Notes: generated by a model not told the origin, from the letters alone. A stretch of 36,710 bases of DNA from Lachnospiraceae bacterium (GCA_022510545.1 JAFLTG010000024.1:1-36710), one strand, 5' to 3'. Shown: positions 1-9,551, counted from the first letter of the stretch. Translations and numbers: made by a program.

Positions 1-1349
<1,349 letters not shown>

Positions 1350-1380
1350 TCGCGCGGGTTGAGAGAAAGGTATGGTTACT

Positions 1381-2094
1381 ATGAATAAAGTTACATTAGC
1401 AAGTGAATTATCTGCAAGCACATATCCCGGCAGAGGGATTGTAATAGGAGAAACCGCTGACGGGAAATATGCGGTGACCGCTTATTTTATAATGGGAAGA
1501 AGTGAAAACAGCAGAAACCGTATTTTTGTAACGGAAGGCGAGGGGATAAGGACGCAGGCATATGACCCGTCCAAACTGGAGGATCCAAGTCTTATCATAT
1601 ATGCGCCTGTCAGAGTGCTTGGCAATAAGACTATAGTTACCAACGGTGATCAGACAGACACGATTTATGAGCTGATGAGTAAGGGACAGACATTTGAACA
1701 GTCACTCAGGACAAGGGAATTTGAACCCGATGCTCCAAACTATACTCCCCGAATCTCCGGAATTATGAAAATTGAAAACGGAAGCTATAGCTATGCTATG
1801 TCGATTTTGAAAAGTAATAACGGTAATCCGGAATCCTGCAACAGATATACATTTGCATACAAAAACCCGGTAGCAGGGGAAGGGCATTTTATCCATACAT
1901 ATATGGGAGACGGCAATCCGCTTCCAAGCTTTGAGGGGGAACCCGCATTAGTAGATATAGAAGGTGATATCGACAGCTTTACTCAGATGGTATGGAATAA
2001 TCTGAATGAAGAGAATAAGGTTTCGCTTTTTGTAAGATATATTGAAATTGAAACCGGAAAATATGAGACACGTATAGTGAATAAGAACAATTAG
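1381..2094 (+). CDS. IMP cyclohydrolase, PurO-like
   Basis: A 237-residue protein resembling the IMP cyclohydrolase family first known from archaea (PurO-type, Pfam IMP_cyclohyd), which closes FAICAR to IMP, the last step of purine synthesis. Seen in the sequence: an N-terminal stretch TYPGRGIVIG, a GRSENSRNR motif near residue 38 and a TPRISG segment typical of that family. It lies directly before a stand-alone AICAR transformylase, which lacks its own cyclohydrolase domain and so needs this partner. I chose the ATG at 1381 because GAAAGG ends at 1370, giving a 10-base spacer; the upstream in-frame ATG at 1372 would leave only one base. Family assignment is from memory of motifs plus context; function is a strong inference. 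Confidence 0.85.
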   Translation: MNKVTLASELSASTYPGRGIVIGETADGKYAVTAYFIMGRSENSRNRIFVTEGEGIRTQAYDPSKLEDPSLIIYAPVRVLGNKTIVTNGDQTDTIYELMSKGQTFEQSLRTREFEPDAPNYTPRISGIMKIENGSYSYAMSILKSNNGNPESCNRYTFAYKNPVAGEGHFIHTYMGDGNPLPSFEGEPALVDIEGDIDSFTQMVWNNLNEENKVSLFVRYIEIETGKYETRIVNKNN

Positions 2095-2152
2095 AGACGA
2101 ACTTGGAAAAGCAAACAAAAACGGAGTTCCAAAGAATAAGAAAGGATACCGC

Positions 2153-3334
2153 ATGAACGAATTAGAGTTAAAATATGGATGTAATCCCAATCAGAAGCCG
2201 TCAAGGATTTTTATGTCGGACGGTAGTGAGCTTCCGATTAAGGTACTTAACGGAAAACCTGGATATATAAACTTCTTAGATGCCTTTAACGGCTGGCAGT
2301 TAGTTAAGGAATTAAAGAAAGCCACAGGACTTCCGGCAGCAACTTCTTTTAAACACGTATCTCCGGCAGGTGCAGCGGTAGGACTTCCCTTGACGGATGT
2401 AGAAAAGAAAATCTACTGGGTAGACGATTTGGATATGGAATTTACACCGCTTGCAAATGCTTATGCAAGAGCCAGAGGTGCTGACAGAATGTCATCATTT
2501 GGAGATTTTATATCTCTGTCCGACGTGTGCGACGTCGCAACTGCCAAAATCATTAAACGCGAGGTTTCTGATGGAGTGATAGCTCCGGGATATGAACCCG
2601 AAGCATTGGAAATTCTTAAAGCGAAGAAAAAAGGTAATTATAACGTAATAGAAATTGACGAAAACTATGTACCTGAGCCGCTTGAAGTAAAGCAGGTGTA
2701 TGGCATAAGCTTTGAGCAGGGAAGAAATGAACTTAATATTGATGATGACTTTTTCAATAATATAGTCACGGACAATAAAGATATGCCCAAACAGGCAAAG
2801 ATTGACCTTGCAATAGCAATGATCACGTTAAAATATACTCAGTCCAATTCAGTCTGCTATGTAAAAGGCGGACAGGCAATCGGAATCGGCGCAGGACAGC
2901 AGTCCAGAATCCATTGTACCAGACTTGCAGGCTCTAAGGCCGATAACTGGTATCTGCGTCAGTCACCCAAGGTACTGGGACTGCAGTTTATAGACGGAAT
3001 CGGCCGTGCAGACAGGGACAATTCTATTGATTTATACATTGGCGATGATGATATGGATGTATTGGCTGACGGTGCGTGGCAGAAAATCTTCAAAGTAAAG
3101 CCTGAGCGTTTTACCAGAGAGGAAAAACGTGCATGGCTGGATGGTATGAGCGATGTAGCCCTTGGCTCCGATGCCTTTTTCCCGTTCGGTGATAATATTG
3201 AGCGTGCCCATAAAAGCGGTGTAAAATATGTGGCACAGCCGGGTGGTTCGGTCAGGGATGATAATGTGATTGAAACCTGTAATAAATATGGCATGACTAT
3301 GTGCTTTACCGGTATTAGATTGTTCCATCACTAA
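2153..3334 (+). CDS. AICAR transformylase, stand-alone (PurH C-terminal domain type)
   Basis: Transfers a formyl group from 10-formyl-tetrahydrofolate to AICAR, giving FAICAR. The 393-residue protein corresponds to the transformylase half of PurH: it opens with ELKYGCNPNQKP and carries the catalytic KH pair in SFKHVSPAGAA (K67, H68). C-terminal signatures are GSDAFFPFGD and YVAQPGGSVRDD. There is no N-terminal MGS-like cyclohydrolase domain, so it is not the usual ~510-residue bifunctional PurH. The preceding PurO-like gene supplies the cyclohydrolase step. The start has AGAAAGGA six bases upstream. It appears to be the last gene of the guaB operon, since a hairpin with a T-run follows at 3390. 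Confidence 0.93.
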   Translation: MNELELKYGCNPNQKPSRIFMSDGSELPIKVLNGKPGYINFLDAFNGWQLVKELKKATGLPAATSFKHVSPAGAAVGLPLTDVEKKIYWVDDLDMEFTPLANAYARARGADRMSSFGDFISLSDVCDVATAKIIKREVSDGVIAPGYEPEALEILKAKKKGNYNVIEIDENYVPEPLEVKQVYGISFEQGRNELNIDDDFFNNIVTDNKDMPKQAKIDLAIAMITLKYTQSNSVCYVKGGQAIGIGAGQQSRIHCTRLAGSKADNWYLRQSPKVLGLQFIDGIGRADRDNSIDLYIGDDDMDVLADGAWQKIFKVKPERFTREEKRAWLDGMSDVALGSDAFFPFGDNIERAHKSGVKYVAQPGGSVRDDNVIETCNKYGMTMCFTGIRLFHH

Positions 3335-3389
3335 GCAATATGACACTCGTGTCATAAAATGACTGGAAATAATAAAAGTACATTTATAG

Positions 3390-3428
3390 CAATAGAAAGT
3401 ACACTATTTGTGCTTTCTATTGTTTTTT
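3390..3428 (+). terminator. Rho-independent terminator after the purine operon
   Basis: A 10-bp perfect stem (CAATAGAAAG at 3390-3399 against CTTTCTATTG at 3413-3422) is extended inward by one GU and three Watson-Crick pairs, with a five-base loop. A run of T (3423-3428) follows the right arm. The right arm and its flank, GTGCTTTCTATTG, occur again identically at 8505-8517 in the ptb-buk intergenic hairpin. Confidence 0.85.
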
Positions 3429-3433
3429 GCAAA

Positions 3434-3477
3434 TGATGCAAATTTGATGCAAAAATGATGTTGTTTTGATGCATGAA
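3434..3477 (+). promoter_or_regulatory. Four direct repeats with exact 11-bp period (putative operator)
   Basis: TGATG starts at 3434, 3445, 3456 and 3467, each 11 bp from the next; three of the four continue as TGATGCA. The array lies between the purine terminator and the putative -10 of the next operon. Direct repeats at one helical turn are the known binding pattern of OmpR/PhoB-family response regulators and of SARP activators. The repeats are seen directly; the regulator is not in the window and its identity is unknown. Confidence 0.6.
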
Positions 3478-3488
3478 AAATGTATTAT
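3461..3488 (+). promoter_or_regulatory. Putative promoter of the deacetylase-MBOAT operon
   Basis: The best -10 is TATTAT at 3483-3488. The -35 region at 16 bp spacing (TTGTTT, 3461-3466) is weak and lies among the 11-bp repeats, as expected for an activator-dependent promoter. The last repeat ends 9 bases before the -10. Confidence 0.45.
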
Positions 3489-3552
3489 CTTCTCATAAGA
3501 GAGAAAAAACTGCGGATACTAAAAGATAAAGTTTTGATGAGAGGATGGGAAG

Positions 3553-3708
3553 ATGATGCAGATTATGGATATGTATATTGAAGATGAGGAGAAAAATAAG
3601 AGTAAGAAGTTTTGGAAGATATTAAAAACAGTAGGTGTTATTTTGTGGGTCATAATGATAGTGGTTTCAATATTGTTGACATCCAGGTCAGTGGTGGTTA
3701 TCAATTGA
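3553..3708 (+). CDS. Small single-pass membrane protein, 51 aa
   Basis: Starts MMQIMDMYIEDEEKNKSKKF, with an acidic then lysine-rich N-terminus followed by one hydrophobic segment (about residues 26-43, VGVILWVIMIVVSILL) and a short polar tail. The layout suggests a single-pass inner-membrane protein with the charged N-terminus inside. AGAGG lies 9 bases before the first ATG; the second ATG at 3556 is also possible. The gene stops 33 bases before the deacetylase gene on the same strand and follows the putative promoter directly, so it is probably the first gene of that operon. I recognise no family. It might be a small accessory protein of the acyltransferase system, but that is only inferred from position. 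Confidence 0.6.
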   Translation: MMQIMDMYIEDEEKNKSKKFWKILKTVGVILWVIMIVVSILLTSRSVVVIN

Positions 3709-3741
3709 TTTATAATTTTCTAAAGAGAAGAGGGGCAAAAC

Positions 3742-4746
3742 GTGAAGGCAAAACATATGATACTAATCATCCTGATTTCAATTGTATTGGCAGGATGTGG
3801 AAATAAAAATGTGGACACAGGAATAATTGAGATAAAATCAGGAGAAGAGGCAAATATTGAAGACGAAAATATAGATTATGAAATGATTCAACCGGATGAT
3901 ACGACAACGAGCGATAACGATGGTCAGAGTGGAAATCAGGATGGATCCTCAGACAATGAGTCAAATGATGGTTCAGATGGACAGTCGCATGAAAAAGCTG
4001 CTGATACTGAATCTGATAACAACAAAGCTGACGATATCGAGCTCCCCGGCAAAGTAACAGCTTTTGGTGATAAATCCACAATGAATAACAATGTAAACGG
4101 CAGAGAACTTCCGATTTACTGCGTTGAAACAGAAGAAAATAAGGTGGCTCTCAGCTTTGATGCTGCGTGGGGAGCAGAAGATACTCAGGAGATTCTTGAT
4201 ATCTTGGAAAAACATGACATACATGTCACATTTTTTGCCACCGGGGGCTGGGTTGAAAGTTATCCGGATGATGTGAAAGCTGTCCTGGCTGCAGGACATG
4301 ATCTGGGAAATCATAGTGAAAATCACAAGAATATGAGTAAATTATCCAATGAAGATAAAGAAGAGGAACTAATGTCTGTTCACCGGAAAGTGAAAGACCT
4401 TACCGGTTATGATATGTATTTATTCCGTCCGCCCTACGGAGATTATGACAATGATGTCATAAATGTGGCAAAGGATTGCGGATACTATGCTATACAATGG
4501 GACGTGGATTCTTTGGACTGGCAGAACAAAGGCGTGGATTCCATTATTGAAACGGTGACTAAGCATAAAAATCTTGGAAACGGCAGCATTATACTTTGCC
4601 ATAATGGAGCTGACTATACGGCGCAGGCCTTAGATACGCTTATAACTAAGCTGGAAGAGCAGGGGTATGAGATTGTTCCGGTTTCGGAGCTTATTTACAA
4701 AGATGGCTTCCATCTTAATTATGAGGGGCGGCAGATACAGGATTAA
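3742..4746 (+). CDS. Polysaccharide deacetylase lipoprotein (NodB domain)
   Basis: Predicted to remove N-acetyl (or O-acetyl) groups from an envelope or exported polysaccharide outside the membrane. The GTG start has AGGGG six bases upstream and leads into a lipoprotein signal with lipobox LAGC (Cys19). A Ser/Asp/Asn/Glu-rich linker (about 25-105) separates the lipid anchor from the NodB domain. Motif 1 is SFDAAWG (D140, with Ala in place of the usual second Asp, as in PdaB-like members), the metal site is H191/H195 in NHSENH, and RPPYG begins at R229. Length 334 residues. An MBOAT acyltransferase and an SGNH-like protein follow on the same strand, which suggests a combined deacetylation and acylation pathway. 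The substrate (peptidoglycan, teichoic acid or exopolysaccharide) cannot be told from sequence. Confidence 0.88.
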   Translation: MKAKHMILIILISIVLAGCGNKNVDTGIIEIKSGEEANIEDENIDYEMIQPDDTTTSDNDGQSGNQDGSSDNESNDGSDGQSHEKAADTESDNNKADDIELPGKVTAFGDKSTMNNNVNGRELPIYCVETEENKVALSFDAAWGAEDTQEILDILEKHDIHVTFFATGGWVESYPDDVKAVLAAGHDLGNHSENHKNMSKLSNEDKEEELMSVHRKVKDLTGYDMYLFRPPYGDYDNDVINVAKDCGYYAIQWDVDSLDWQNKGVDSIIETVTKHKNLGNGSIILCHNGADYTAQALDTLITKLEEQGYEIVPVSELIYKDGFHLNYEGRQIQD

Positions 4747-4769
4747 GTGAGAAAGGAAAAATTCAGGCA

Positions 4770-6212
4770 ATGATATTTAATTCATACGATTTTATAATAA
4801 TATTTTTTCCTGTCACAATTTTGGTATATTATCTTCTTTATAGATTTAATCCTAATATACGTATTGCATTTTTATTGATTGCTTCACTTATTTATTATCG
4901 GTATAAAAATTCGTTTTTATTATTGTTGATCATAAGTGTTGTACTGAACTATTTATTACATTATTTTATTAATTATTTTGATAAAAAGAAAAGTATTACC
5001 TTGAAAAAAGTGCTTCTATTTTCAGGTATAGTACTTAATTTATCATTGCTTTTTTATTTTAAATATTATAACTTCGCAATAGATACCATAAACATTCTTT
5101 TTAAAACCAACTTTACAATTTCAGATAGTACACTGCCAATAGGTATCAGTTTTATTACTTTTCAGCAAATAGCTTTCCTTGTTGATACATATTATAAAAC
5201 GATACCTTCTTGCAATTTACTGAAATACTCTCTTTTTACGGCGTATTTTCCGCACATATCTTCGGGCCCTATTATTTTATATAATAATTTTGTGCCGCAG
5301 TTATCCTATGATAAAAAGGAAGTTGATTGGGATAAGATTGCCATGGGAATATATATATTCATAATGGGGCTTGGTAAAAAAGTATTAATTGCGGACATGC
5401 TTGCAAAAGCTGCGGACTGGGGATATGCTAATCCGATGGAACTTAACACTACCACTGCATTGTTTGTAAGCATAGCATATTCCCTGCAAATATACTTTGA
5501 TTTCAGCGGATACAGTGATATGGCAATCGGAATAAGCAGGATATTGCAGTTGGATTTACCGGTGAATTTCAATTCTCCGTATAAAGCTGAGACAATATTG
5601 GATTTTTGGGATAGGTGGCACATAACATTGACTCAGTTTTTAACAAGATATTTGTATATTCCGCTTGGAGGAAATCGTAAAGGTAAAGTAAGAACATATT
5701 TAAATATACTCATAGTTTTTTTATGCAGTGGATTGTGGCACGGTGCCAGTTGGACTTTTGTTGCCTGGGGTGCCTTACATGGGATTTTTATGGTATTTAC
5801 CAGATTCTTTTATGATTATATAAAATCTATTCCTAAAATTGTTAACCGGGTAATAACATTACTATTTGTTAACTTTACCTGGATTTTATTCCGTTCAAAT
5901 TCTTTTACGGTTTTTAAACAAATGATGGGGGCAATCCTGCAAAACAAGTGGGGACCATTAAATGAAGAATTGTGCAACTTATGTAAACCATATCTGGCAG
6001 AAAAGATAACTGTCGTTGAATTGCCGTACTGGCTGTGGACGGTTGCAGTGCTCATAGTGATAGTATTTCTGACCCTGAAATGTCAAAATGTATATGAAAG
6101 GGCAAAAAATCTAAAATATCTGCCATTAACAATGATTTGGGTATTAGCAGTGGCAATTTTAAGTATATTGTCGCTTTCCGGTATTACTACATTTATTTAT
6201 TCTAATTTCTGA
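4770..6212 (+). CDS. MBOAT family O-acyltransferase (AlgI/DltB-like)
   Basis: A 480-residue multi-pass membrane protein of the MBOAT family, which moves acyl groups from the cytosolic side to surface polymers. Family marks are PIGISFITFQQ (123-133), the segment SLQIYFDFSGYSDMAIG (238-254), WDRWHITL with H284, YIPLGGNRKG (296-305) and the catalytic histidine H324 in SGLWHGASW. Around ten hydrophobic segments cover the whole length. The gene follows the deacetylase by 23 bases and its stop codon overlaps the ribosome binding site of the SGNH-like gene, so the three are probably co-translated. Base composition is very AT-rich, as often seen for membrane genes. Whether the product is alginate-like acetylation or D-alanylation is not decided; no dltA/dltC genes are nearby, so acetylation is more likely. 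Confidence 0.93.
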   Translation: MIFNSYDFIIIFFPVTILVYYLLYRFNPNIRIAFLLIASLIYYRYKNSFLLLLIISVVLNYLLHYFINYFDKKKSITLKKVLLFSGIVLNLSLLFYFKYYNFAIDTINILFKTNFTISDSTLPIGISFITFQQIAFLVDTYYKTIPSCNLLKYSLFTAYFPHISSGPIILYNNFVPQLSYDKKEVDWDKIAMGIYIFIMGLGKKVLIADMLAKAADWGYANPMELNTTTALFVSIAYSLQIYFDFSGYSDMAIGISRILQLDLPVNFNSPYKAETILDFWDRWHITLTQFLTRYLYIPLGGNRKGKVRTYLNILIVFLCSGLWHGASWTFVAWGALHGIFMVFTRFFYDYIKSIPKIVNRVITLLFVNFTWILFRSNSFTVFKQMMGAILQNKWGPLNEELCNLCKPYLAEKITVVELPYWLWTVAVLIVIVFLTLKCQNVYERAKNLKYLPLTMIWVLAVAILSILSLSGITTFIYSNF

Positions 6213-6219
6213 GGTGAAA

Positions 6220-7287
6220 ATGAAAGCGAAAAAATGGTGTATTTTATTTGTAATCATATACTCTTGTGTGCTGTTTATCATCGGGGTAAGTGTTGTCATA
6301 ATAGACCCTTACTTTCATTATCATAAACCGTTAAGCGGCATATACTATGCTTTTGATAAAGATGAGTATATTAATGACGGAATTACTAAAAATTTTTCGT
6401 ATGAAGGCATAATAACAGGTTCATCTACCACACTTGGATTCAAGACCGAGGAAGCCGGGGAGTTATTCTCACAGCAGTTTATAAGGGTTTCTTATCCGGG
6501 AGAGGGATTTAGAAAGATGAAGGAAAATCTTGAATCCGCATTCTCGCATAATAGTGAATTGCATACGGTCATCTGGGGTGTTGATCCTATGTGGTTTATA
6601 CTTGATAAGGATTATCTTAATTATGATGAATATCCCGATTATTTATATGATGATAATATTTTAAATGATACTAATTATATATTTAATAAAGAAATATTAA
6701 TGGATGATTTTATTCCGGCAATCGTTAAAACCGTGAATAAGGTTCCAACCGATACGTTTGACAGTGTGGCAGGATATGCTTCAGGCAGCAAAGATAAGGT
6801 GCTTTCGGCTTACAAGAGGCCCGAAAAAGAAAATCAAATGGCAGATCCGCTGGAAACAGAGGAATATTTTTCAATGTTGGAAGAGAATTTGCAGGAGAAT
6901 ATCATATCCATTGTTAATGCGCATCCCGAAGTCACATTTTATATTTTCTTTCCTCCATACAATATATGCTGGTGGGACAGTTTTAATCAGGTGGGAAAGG
7001 AAATTTTACTTCGTCGTATCGATATGGAACAATATGCGATTGAAAAATTCCTGGAATGCGATAATATACAATTATTTTCTTTTAACGATGATTATGATTT
7101 GATCTGTGATCTTGATAATTATACGGACAATGTTCATTATTCCCAGAGCGTGAGCAGCTATATTCTTACATCGATGAAGGAAGATAAGCATAGATTGACA
7201 AAAGATAACTATGAAGAATATCTGAGAAACATAAGGGAATTTTATACGAATTATGATTATGACCTGATATTTGAAGGTGAAATGTAA
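6220..7287 (+). CDS. Membrane-anchored SGNH-like acyltransferase partner of MBOAT
   Basis: A 355-residue protein with one N-terminal membrane anchor (about residues 6-29) and an extracytoplasmic domain. Weak SGNH/AlgX-like marks are visible: ITGSSTT with a candidate nucleophile at S68 and a C-terminal DNVH (D303, H306) that could complete the triad. Such proteins usually take the acyl group delivered by an MBOAT protein and place it on the polymer. The ATG at 6220 is preceded by GAGGTG (6211-6216), which overlaps the stop codon of the MBOAT gene; a GTG at 6214 is inside this ribosome binding site and is rejected as start. A hairpin follows at 7305, so this is likely the last gene. No close named homologue recognised; function is inferred from motifs and pairing. 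Confidence 0.75.
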   Translation: MKAKKWCILFVIIYSCVLFIIGVSVVIIDPYFHYHKPLSGIYYAFDKDEYINDGITKNFSYEGIITGSSTTLGFKTEEAGELFSQQFIRVSYPGEGFRKMKENLESAFSHNSELHTVIWGVDPMWFILDKDYLNYDEYPDYLYDDNILNDTNYIFNKEILMDDFIPAIVKTVNKVPTDTFDSVAGYASGSKDKVLSAYKRPEKENQMADPLETEEYFSMLEENLQENIISIVNAHPEVTFYIFFPPYNICWWDSFNQVGKEILLRRIDMEQYAIEKFLECDNIQLFSFNDDYDLICDLDNYTDNVHYSQSVSSYILTSMKEDKHRLTKDNYEEYLRNIREFYTNYDYDLIFEGEM

Positions 7288-7304
7288 ATCTGAAATCAAG
7301 ATTG

Positions 7305-7346
7305 AAAGCTGCCAGGACTTAGACGACTCTGGCAGCTTTATTTCAG
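7305..7346 (+). terminator. Hairpin terminator after the SGNH-like gene
   Basis: Perfect 11-bp stem AAAGCTGCCAG (7305-7315) with CTGGCAGCTTT (7329-7339), 13-base loop, then TTTATTTC. It lies between two converging genes and could act on both strands, but the T-rich tail favours the plus strand. Confidence 0.65.
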
Positions 7347-7385
7347 TATTATAACTTATTTCGGTATATTATAATGTGTCAAATA

Positions 7386-8453
7386 TTAATACGTCATCGC
7401 TTTTTCTTCCCCGTTTAACACTCGAAGACCACCCTGTACAAGTGCAAGCAGTTCATCCTCGCCGGGATAAATCGTCATAGGTGCAATCCAGCCGGCTTTT
7501 TCCTTCAAACCGGAAATGACAGTCTTGTCATATGCAATTCCGCCGGTAACGATAATCTGGTCAATTTTTCCGTTCAGAACGCAGGCCATTGAGCCGATAT
7601 CTTTTGCCACCTGGGTTATAAAAGCCTCACGGACCTCGGCAGCCTTTTCATCACCATTGTCTACCATCTTGGCAACGTCACGCATATCATTTGTGCCACA
7701 GTAAGCATTAAAACCGCCGTTGCCGACAAATTTTTTGTAAACTTCCTGCTCGGTGTATTTGCCGGAGAAGCACATTTTAATCAGTGCGCCGCTTGGAACA
7801 GCACCGGCTCTTTCAGGAGAAAAGGCACCATCACCGTCCAAAGCATTGAAAACATCGATTACCTTTCCAGCTTTGTGGGCACCTACCGAAACACCTCCGC
7901 CCATATGAACAACAACCAGGTTGAGGGAGTCATAGGCTTTGCCGGTTTCCTTGGCATAACGCTTTGCAACCGCTTTTTGATTCAGTGCATGGAATACGCT
8001 GGTTCTTGGTAATTCCGGTACGCCTGAGTATCTGGATACAGGTGCAAGTTCATCAACCACGACAGGGTCTACAATATATGAGGGTACACCGATTGAATCA
8101 CCGATTTCCTTTGCCAGAATGCCGCCCAGGTTGGATGCATGCTGTCCCTGCTTGCCAATCTTTAAATCTTCAAGCAGCTCATCACCTACTTCATACGTTC
8201 CACCCGGTATGGGTTTAAGCATACCGCCGCGTCCTACAACCATATTCAGAGAATTGATATCAAAGTTTTTCTCTTTTAACAGGTTAATAATAATGTCTTT
8301 TCTGAAATCTTTTTGGTCTACAATTGAAGAATACTTCGCGATTTCTTCGGTAGAATGCCTTAAAGTCTCCTCAAATAGGAGAGTTTCATCTTCGAATACG
8401 CCTATCTTGGTTGATGTAGAACCCGGATTAATTATCAAACTTTTTACAGCCAT
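7386..8453 (-). CDS. buk: Butyrate kinase
   Basis: Catalyses butyryl phosphate plus ADP to butyrate plus ATP, the final, energy-conserving step of one butyrate fermentation route. The 355-residue protein begins with the acetokinase-family phosphate loop [15 protein letters not shown], has [12 protein letters not shown] in the middle and the ATP-binding VTGGIAYDK near residue 308. The length and these motifs fit butyrate kinase rather than acetate kinase (about 400 residues). It lies downstream of ptb on the same strand with a 58-base gap that carries a large hairpin. AAAGGCGG precedes the ATG at a usable distance. The close relative branched-chain fatty-acid kinase cannot be fully excluded, but the adjacent phosphate butyryltransferase supports butyrate. 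Confidence 0.94.
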   Translation of the reverse strand: MAVKSLIINPGSTSTKIGVFEDETLLFEETLRHSTEEIAKYSSIVDQKDFRKDIIINLLKEKNFDINSLNMVVGRGGMLKPIPGGTYEVGDELLEDLKIGKQGQHASNLGGILAKEIGDSIGVPSYIVDPVVVDELAPVSRYSGVPELPRTSVFHALNQKAVAKRYAKETGKAYDSLNLVVVHMGGGVSVGAHKAGKVIDVFNALDGDGAFSPERAGAVPSGALIKMCFSGKYTEQEVYKKFVGNGGFNAYCGTNDMRDVAKMVDNGDEKAAEVREAFITQVAKDIGSMACVLNGKIDQIIVTGGIAYDKTVISGLKEKAGWIAPMTIYPGEDELLALVQGGLRVLNGEEKAMTY

Positions 8454-8484
8454 TTTACAGTCCGCCTTTCTTTATTATTTATGA

Positions 8485-8517
8485 CAATAGAAAGTTCGCA
8501 AAGCGTGCTTTCTATTG
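8485..8517 (-). repeat. Intercistronic hairpin between ptb and buk
   Basis: Arms CAATAGAAAG (8485-8494) and CTTTCTATTG (8508-8517) form a 10-bp stem extended by a GU pair, one mismatch and three GC pairs closing a three-base loop. It overlaps the last codons and stop of ptb. Read on the minus strand it is followed by an A-rich stretch, not T, so it is not a normal terminator; it may set relative ptb/buk mRNA levels. The arm plus flank GTGCTTTCTATTG is identical to the purine-operon terminator at 3410-3422. Confidence 0.7.
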
Positions 8518-9429
8518 TATGGACATTGCCTCAGCGACAACAGCGCCAAGTGCAATAGAGTTTACCTTGGTCTCAAAGTCATCTGAACGTGAAGTCAGGA
8601 TGACAGGGGCCTTGGTACCGGTCAAAATGTTTCCGTTCTTAACTTTTGCGGTGTGTACAAGACACTTGTATACAAGGTTGCCTGCATGAATATCAGGGAA
8701 AAGAAGTACATCGGCATCTCCCACAATTTTCCTGCCCTCAGCACCTTTGTGCTTGGCTGCCTCGGGATCAATAGCAAGGTCTAAGGATAGCGGACCGTCT
8801 ATGATACAGCCTGTAATCTTGCCTTCTTCATACATTTTGGTAAGTTCCTCTGCATCCAGGGTAACAGGCATCTTGGGATTAACCACCTCTACGGCGGCAA
8901 GCGGAGCTACCTTGGGATTGGGAACACCGCAGGCATGACAGATTTCCACCGTATTTTCAACGATATGTACTTTTTCTTCCAGAGTCGGATAGGTCATAAA
9001 CGCAACATCCGTTAAGAATAAAAGATGATCAATGCCATCGATTTCGAATACACATACGTGTGATAAGGTTTTGCCTGTTCTTAAGCCTACTTCCTTATCC
9101 AATACGCTCTTTAAGAAAGATTTGGTATCAATCAGACCTTTCATATACATATCAGCTTGTCCGTTGTGTACAAGTTCTACGGCCTTAAGCGCTGCGGTAT
9201 AATTATCCTTTTCATCAATGATTTCATAACCGTCAAGGCTCATGTTTATGGAAGCGGCCACTTCCTTAATTTTGTCTTCATCGCCGACCAGGATTGCCTC
9301 CGCAATCTTGCGCTCCTTGGCTGCCGCTACGGCTTCCAGAACGGCGCTGTCCTGAGCGACAGCTACGGCCACTTTTTTTACACTGCACTCAGATACTTTT
9401 GATATTAAGTCATTAAAAGTCTTGCTCAT
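8512..9429 (-). CDS. ptb: Phosphate butyryltransferase
   Basis: Converts butyryl-CoA and phosphate to butyryl phosphate, feeding butyrate kinase. The 305-residue protein belongs to the phosphate acetyl/butyryltransferase family; seen are the N-terminal VAVAVAQDSAVLEAV, the central GLIDTKSFLKSVLD, LLFLTDVAFMTYPT and the C-terminal VLLFPDIHAGNLVYK. I place the start at the ATG whose last base is 9429, because the GGAGG just upstream overlaps an in-frame ATG four codons earlier, making that one part of the ribosome binding site. A good promoter lies at 9467-9495. The gene is first in a two-gene operon with buk and marks the organism as a probable butyrate producer using the kinase route. Confidence 0.95.
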   Translation of the reverse strand: MSKTFNDLISKVSECSVKKVAVAVAQDSAVLEAVAAAKERKIAEAILVGDEDKIKEVAASINMSLDGYEIIDEKDNYTAALKAVELVHNGQADMYMKGLIDTKSFLKSVLDKEVGLRTGKTLSHVCVFEIDGIDHLLFLTDVAFMTYPTLEEKVHIVENTVEICHACGVPNPKVAPLAAVEVVNPKMPVTLDAEELTKMYEEGKITGCIIDGPLSLDLAIDPEAAKHKGAEGRKIVGDADVLLFPDIHAGNLVYKCLVHTAKVKNGNILTGTKAPVILTSRSDDFETKVNSIALGAVVAEAMSIQ

Positions 9430-9466
9430 ATTTTCCTCCATATATTTGTAATATATTTACAGAAGA

Positions 9467-9495
9467 ATAGTAACACTTCTATAGGGAAAAATCAA
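9467..9495 (-). promoter_or_regulatory. Promoter of ptb-buk
   Basis: On the minus strand: TTGATT (9490-9495), 17-bp spacer, TACTAT (9467-9472), 37 bases ahead of the ptb start codon. Confidence 0.65.
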
Positions 9496-9551
9496 ATAGA
9501 AAACTGCAAAATAATTAATAAAATTGATTAGTCCTACATTGTATAGAAAGG

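Noticed and set aside
3434-3477. TGATG repeats as replication iterons
   Set aside because: No replication gene or DnaA-box cluster nearby, only four short copies, and they abut a promoter.
3612-3806. 64-codon open frame over the small membrane gene
   Set aside because: It overlaps the start of the lipoprotein gene in another frame and lacks a ribosome binding site; the frame at 3553-3708 has a better start and a membrane helix.
4770-6212. dltB of a D-alanylation operon
   Set aside because: No dltA, dltC or dltD neighbours; instead there is an SGNH-like partner and a deacetylase, so a general AlgI-like MBOAT call is safer.
6214-6219. GTG 6214 as the start of the SGNH-like gene
   Set aside because: It lies inside the GAGGTG ribosome binding site that serves ATG 6220.
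7386-8453. Acetate kinase
   Set aside because: The length of 355 residues and the adjacent phosphate butyryltransferase favour butyrate kinase.
8485-8517. Hairpin between ptb and buk as a terminator
   Set aside because: No T-run follows on the minus strand; the two genes belong together functionally.
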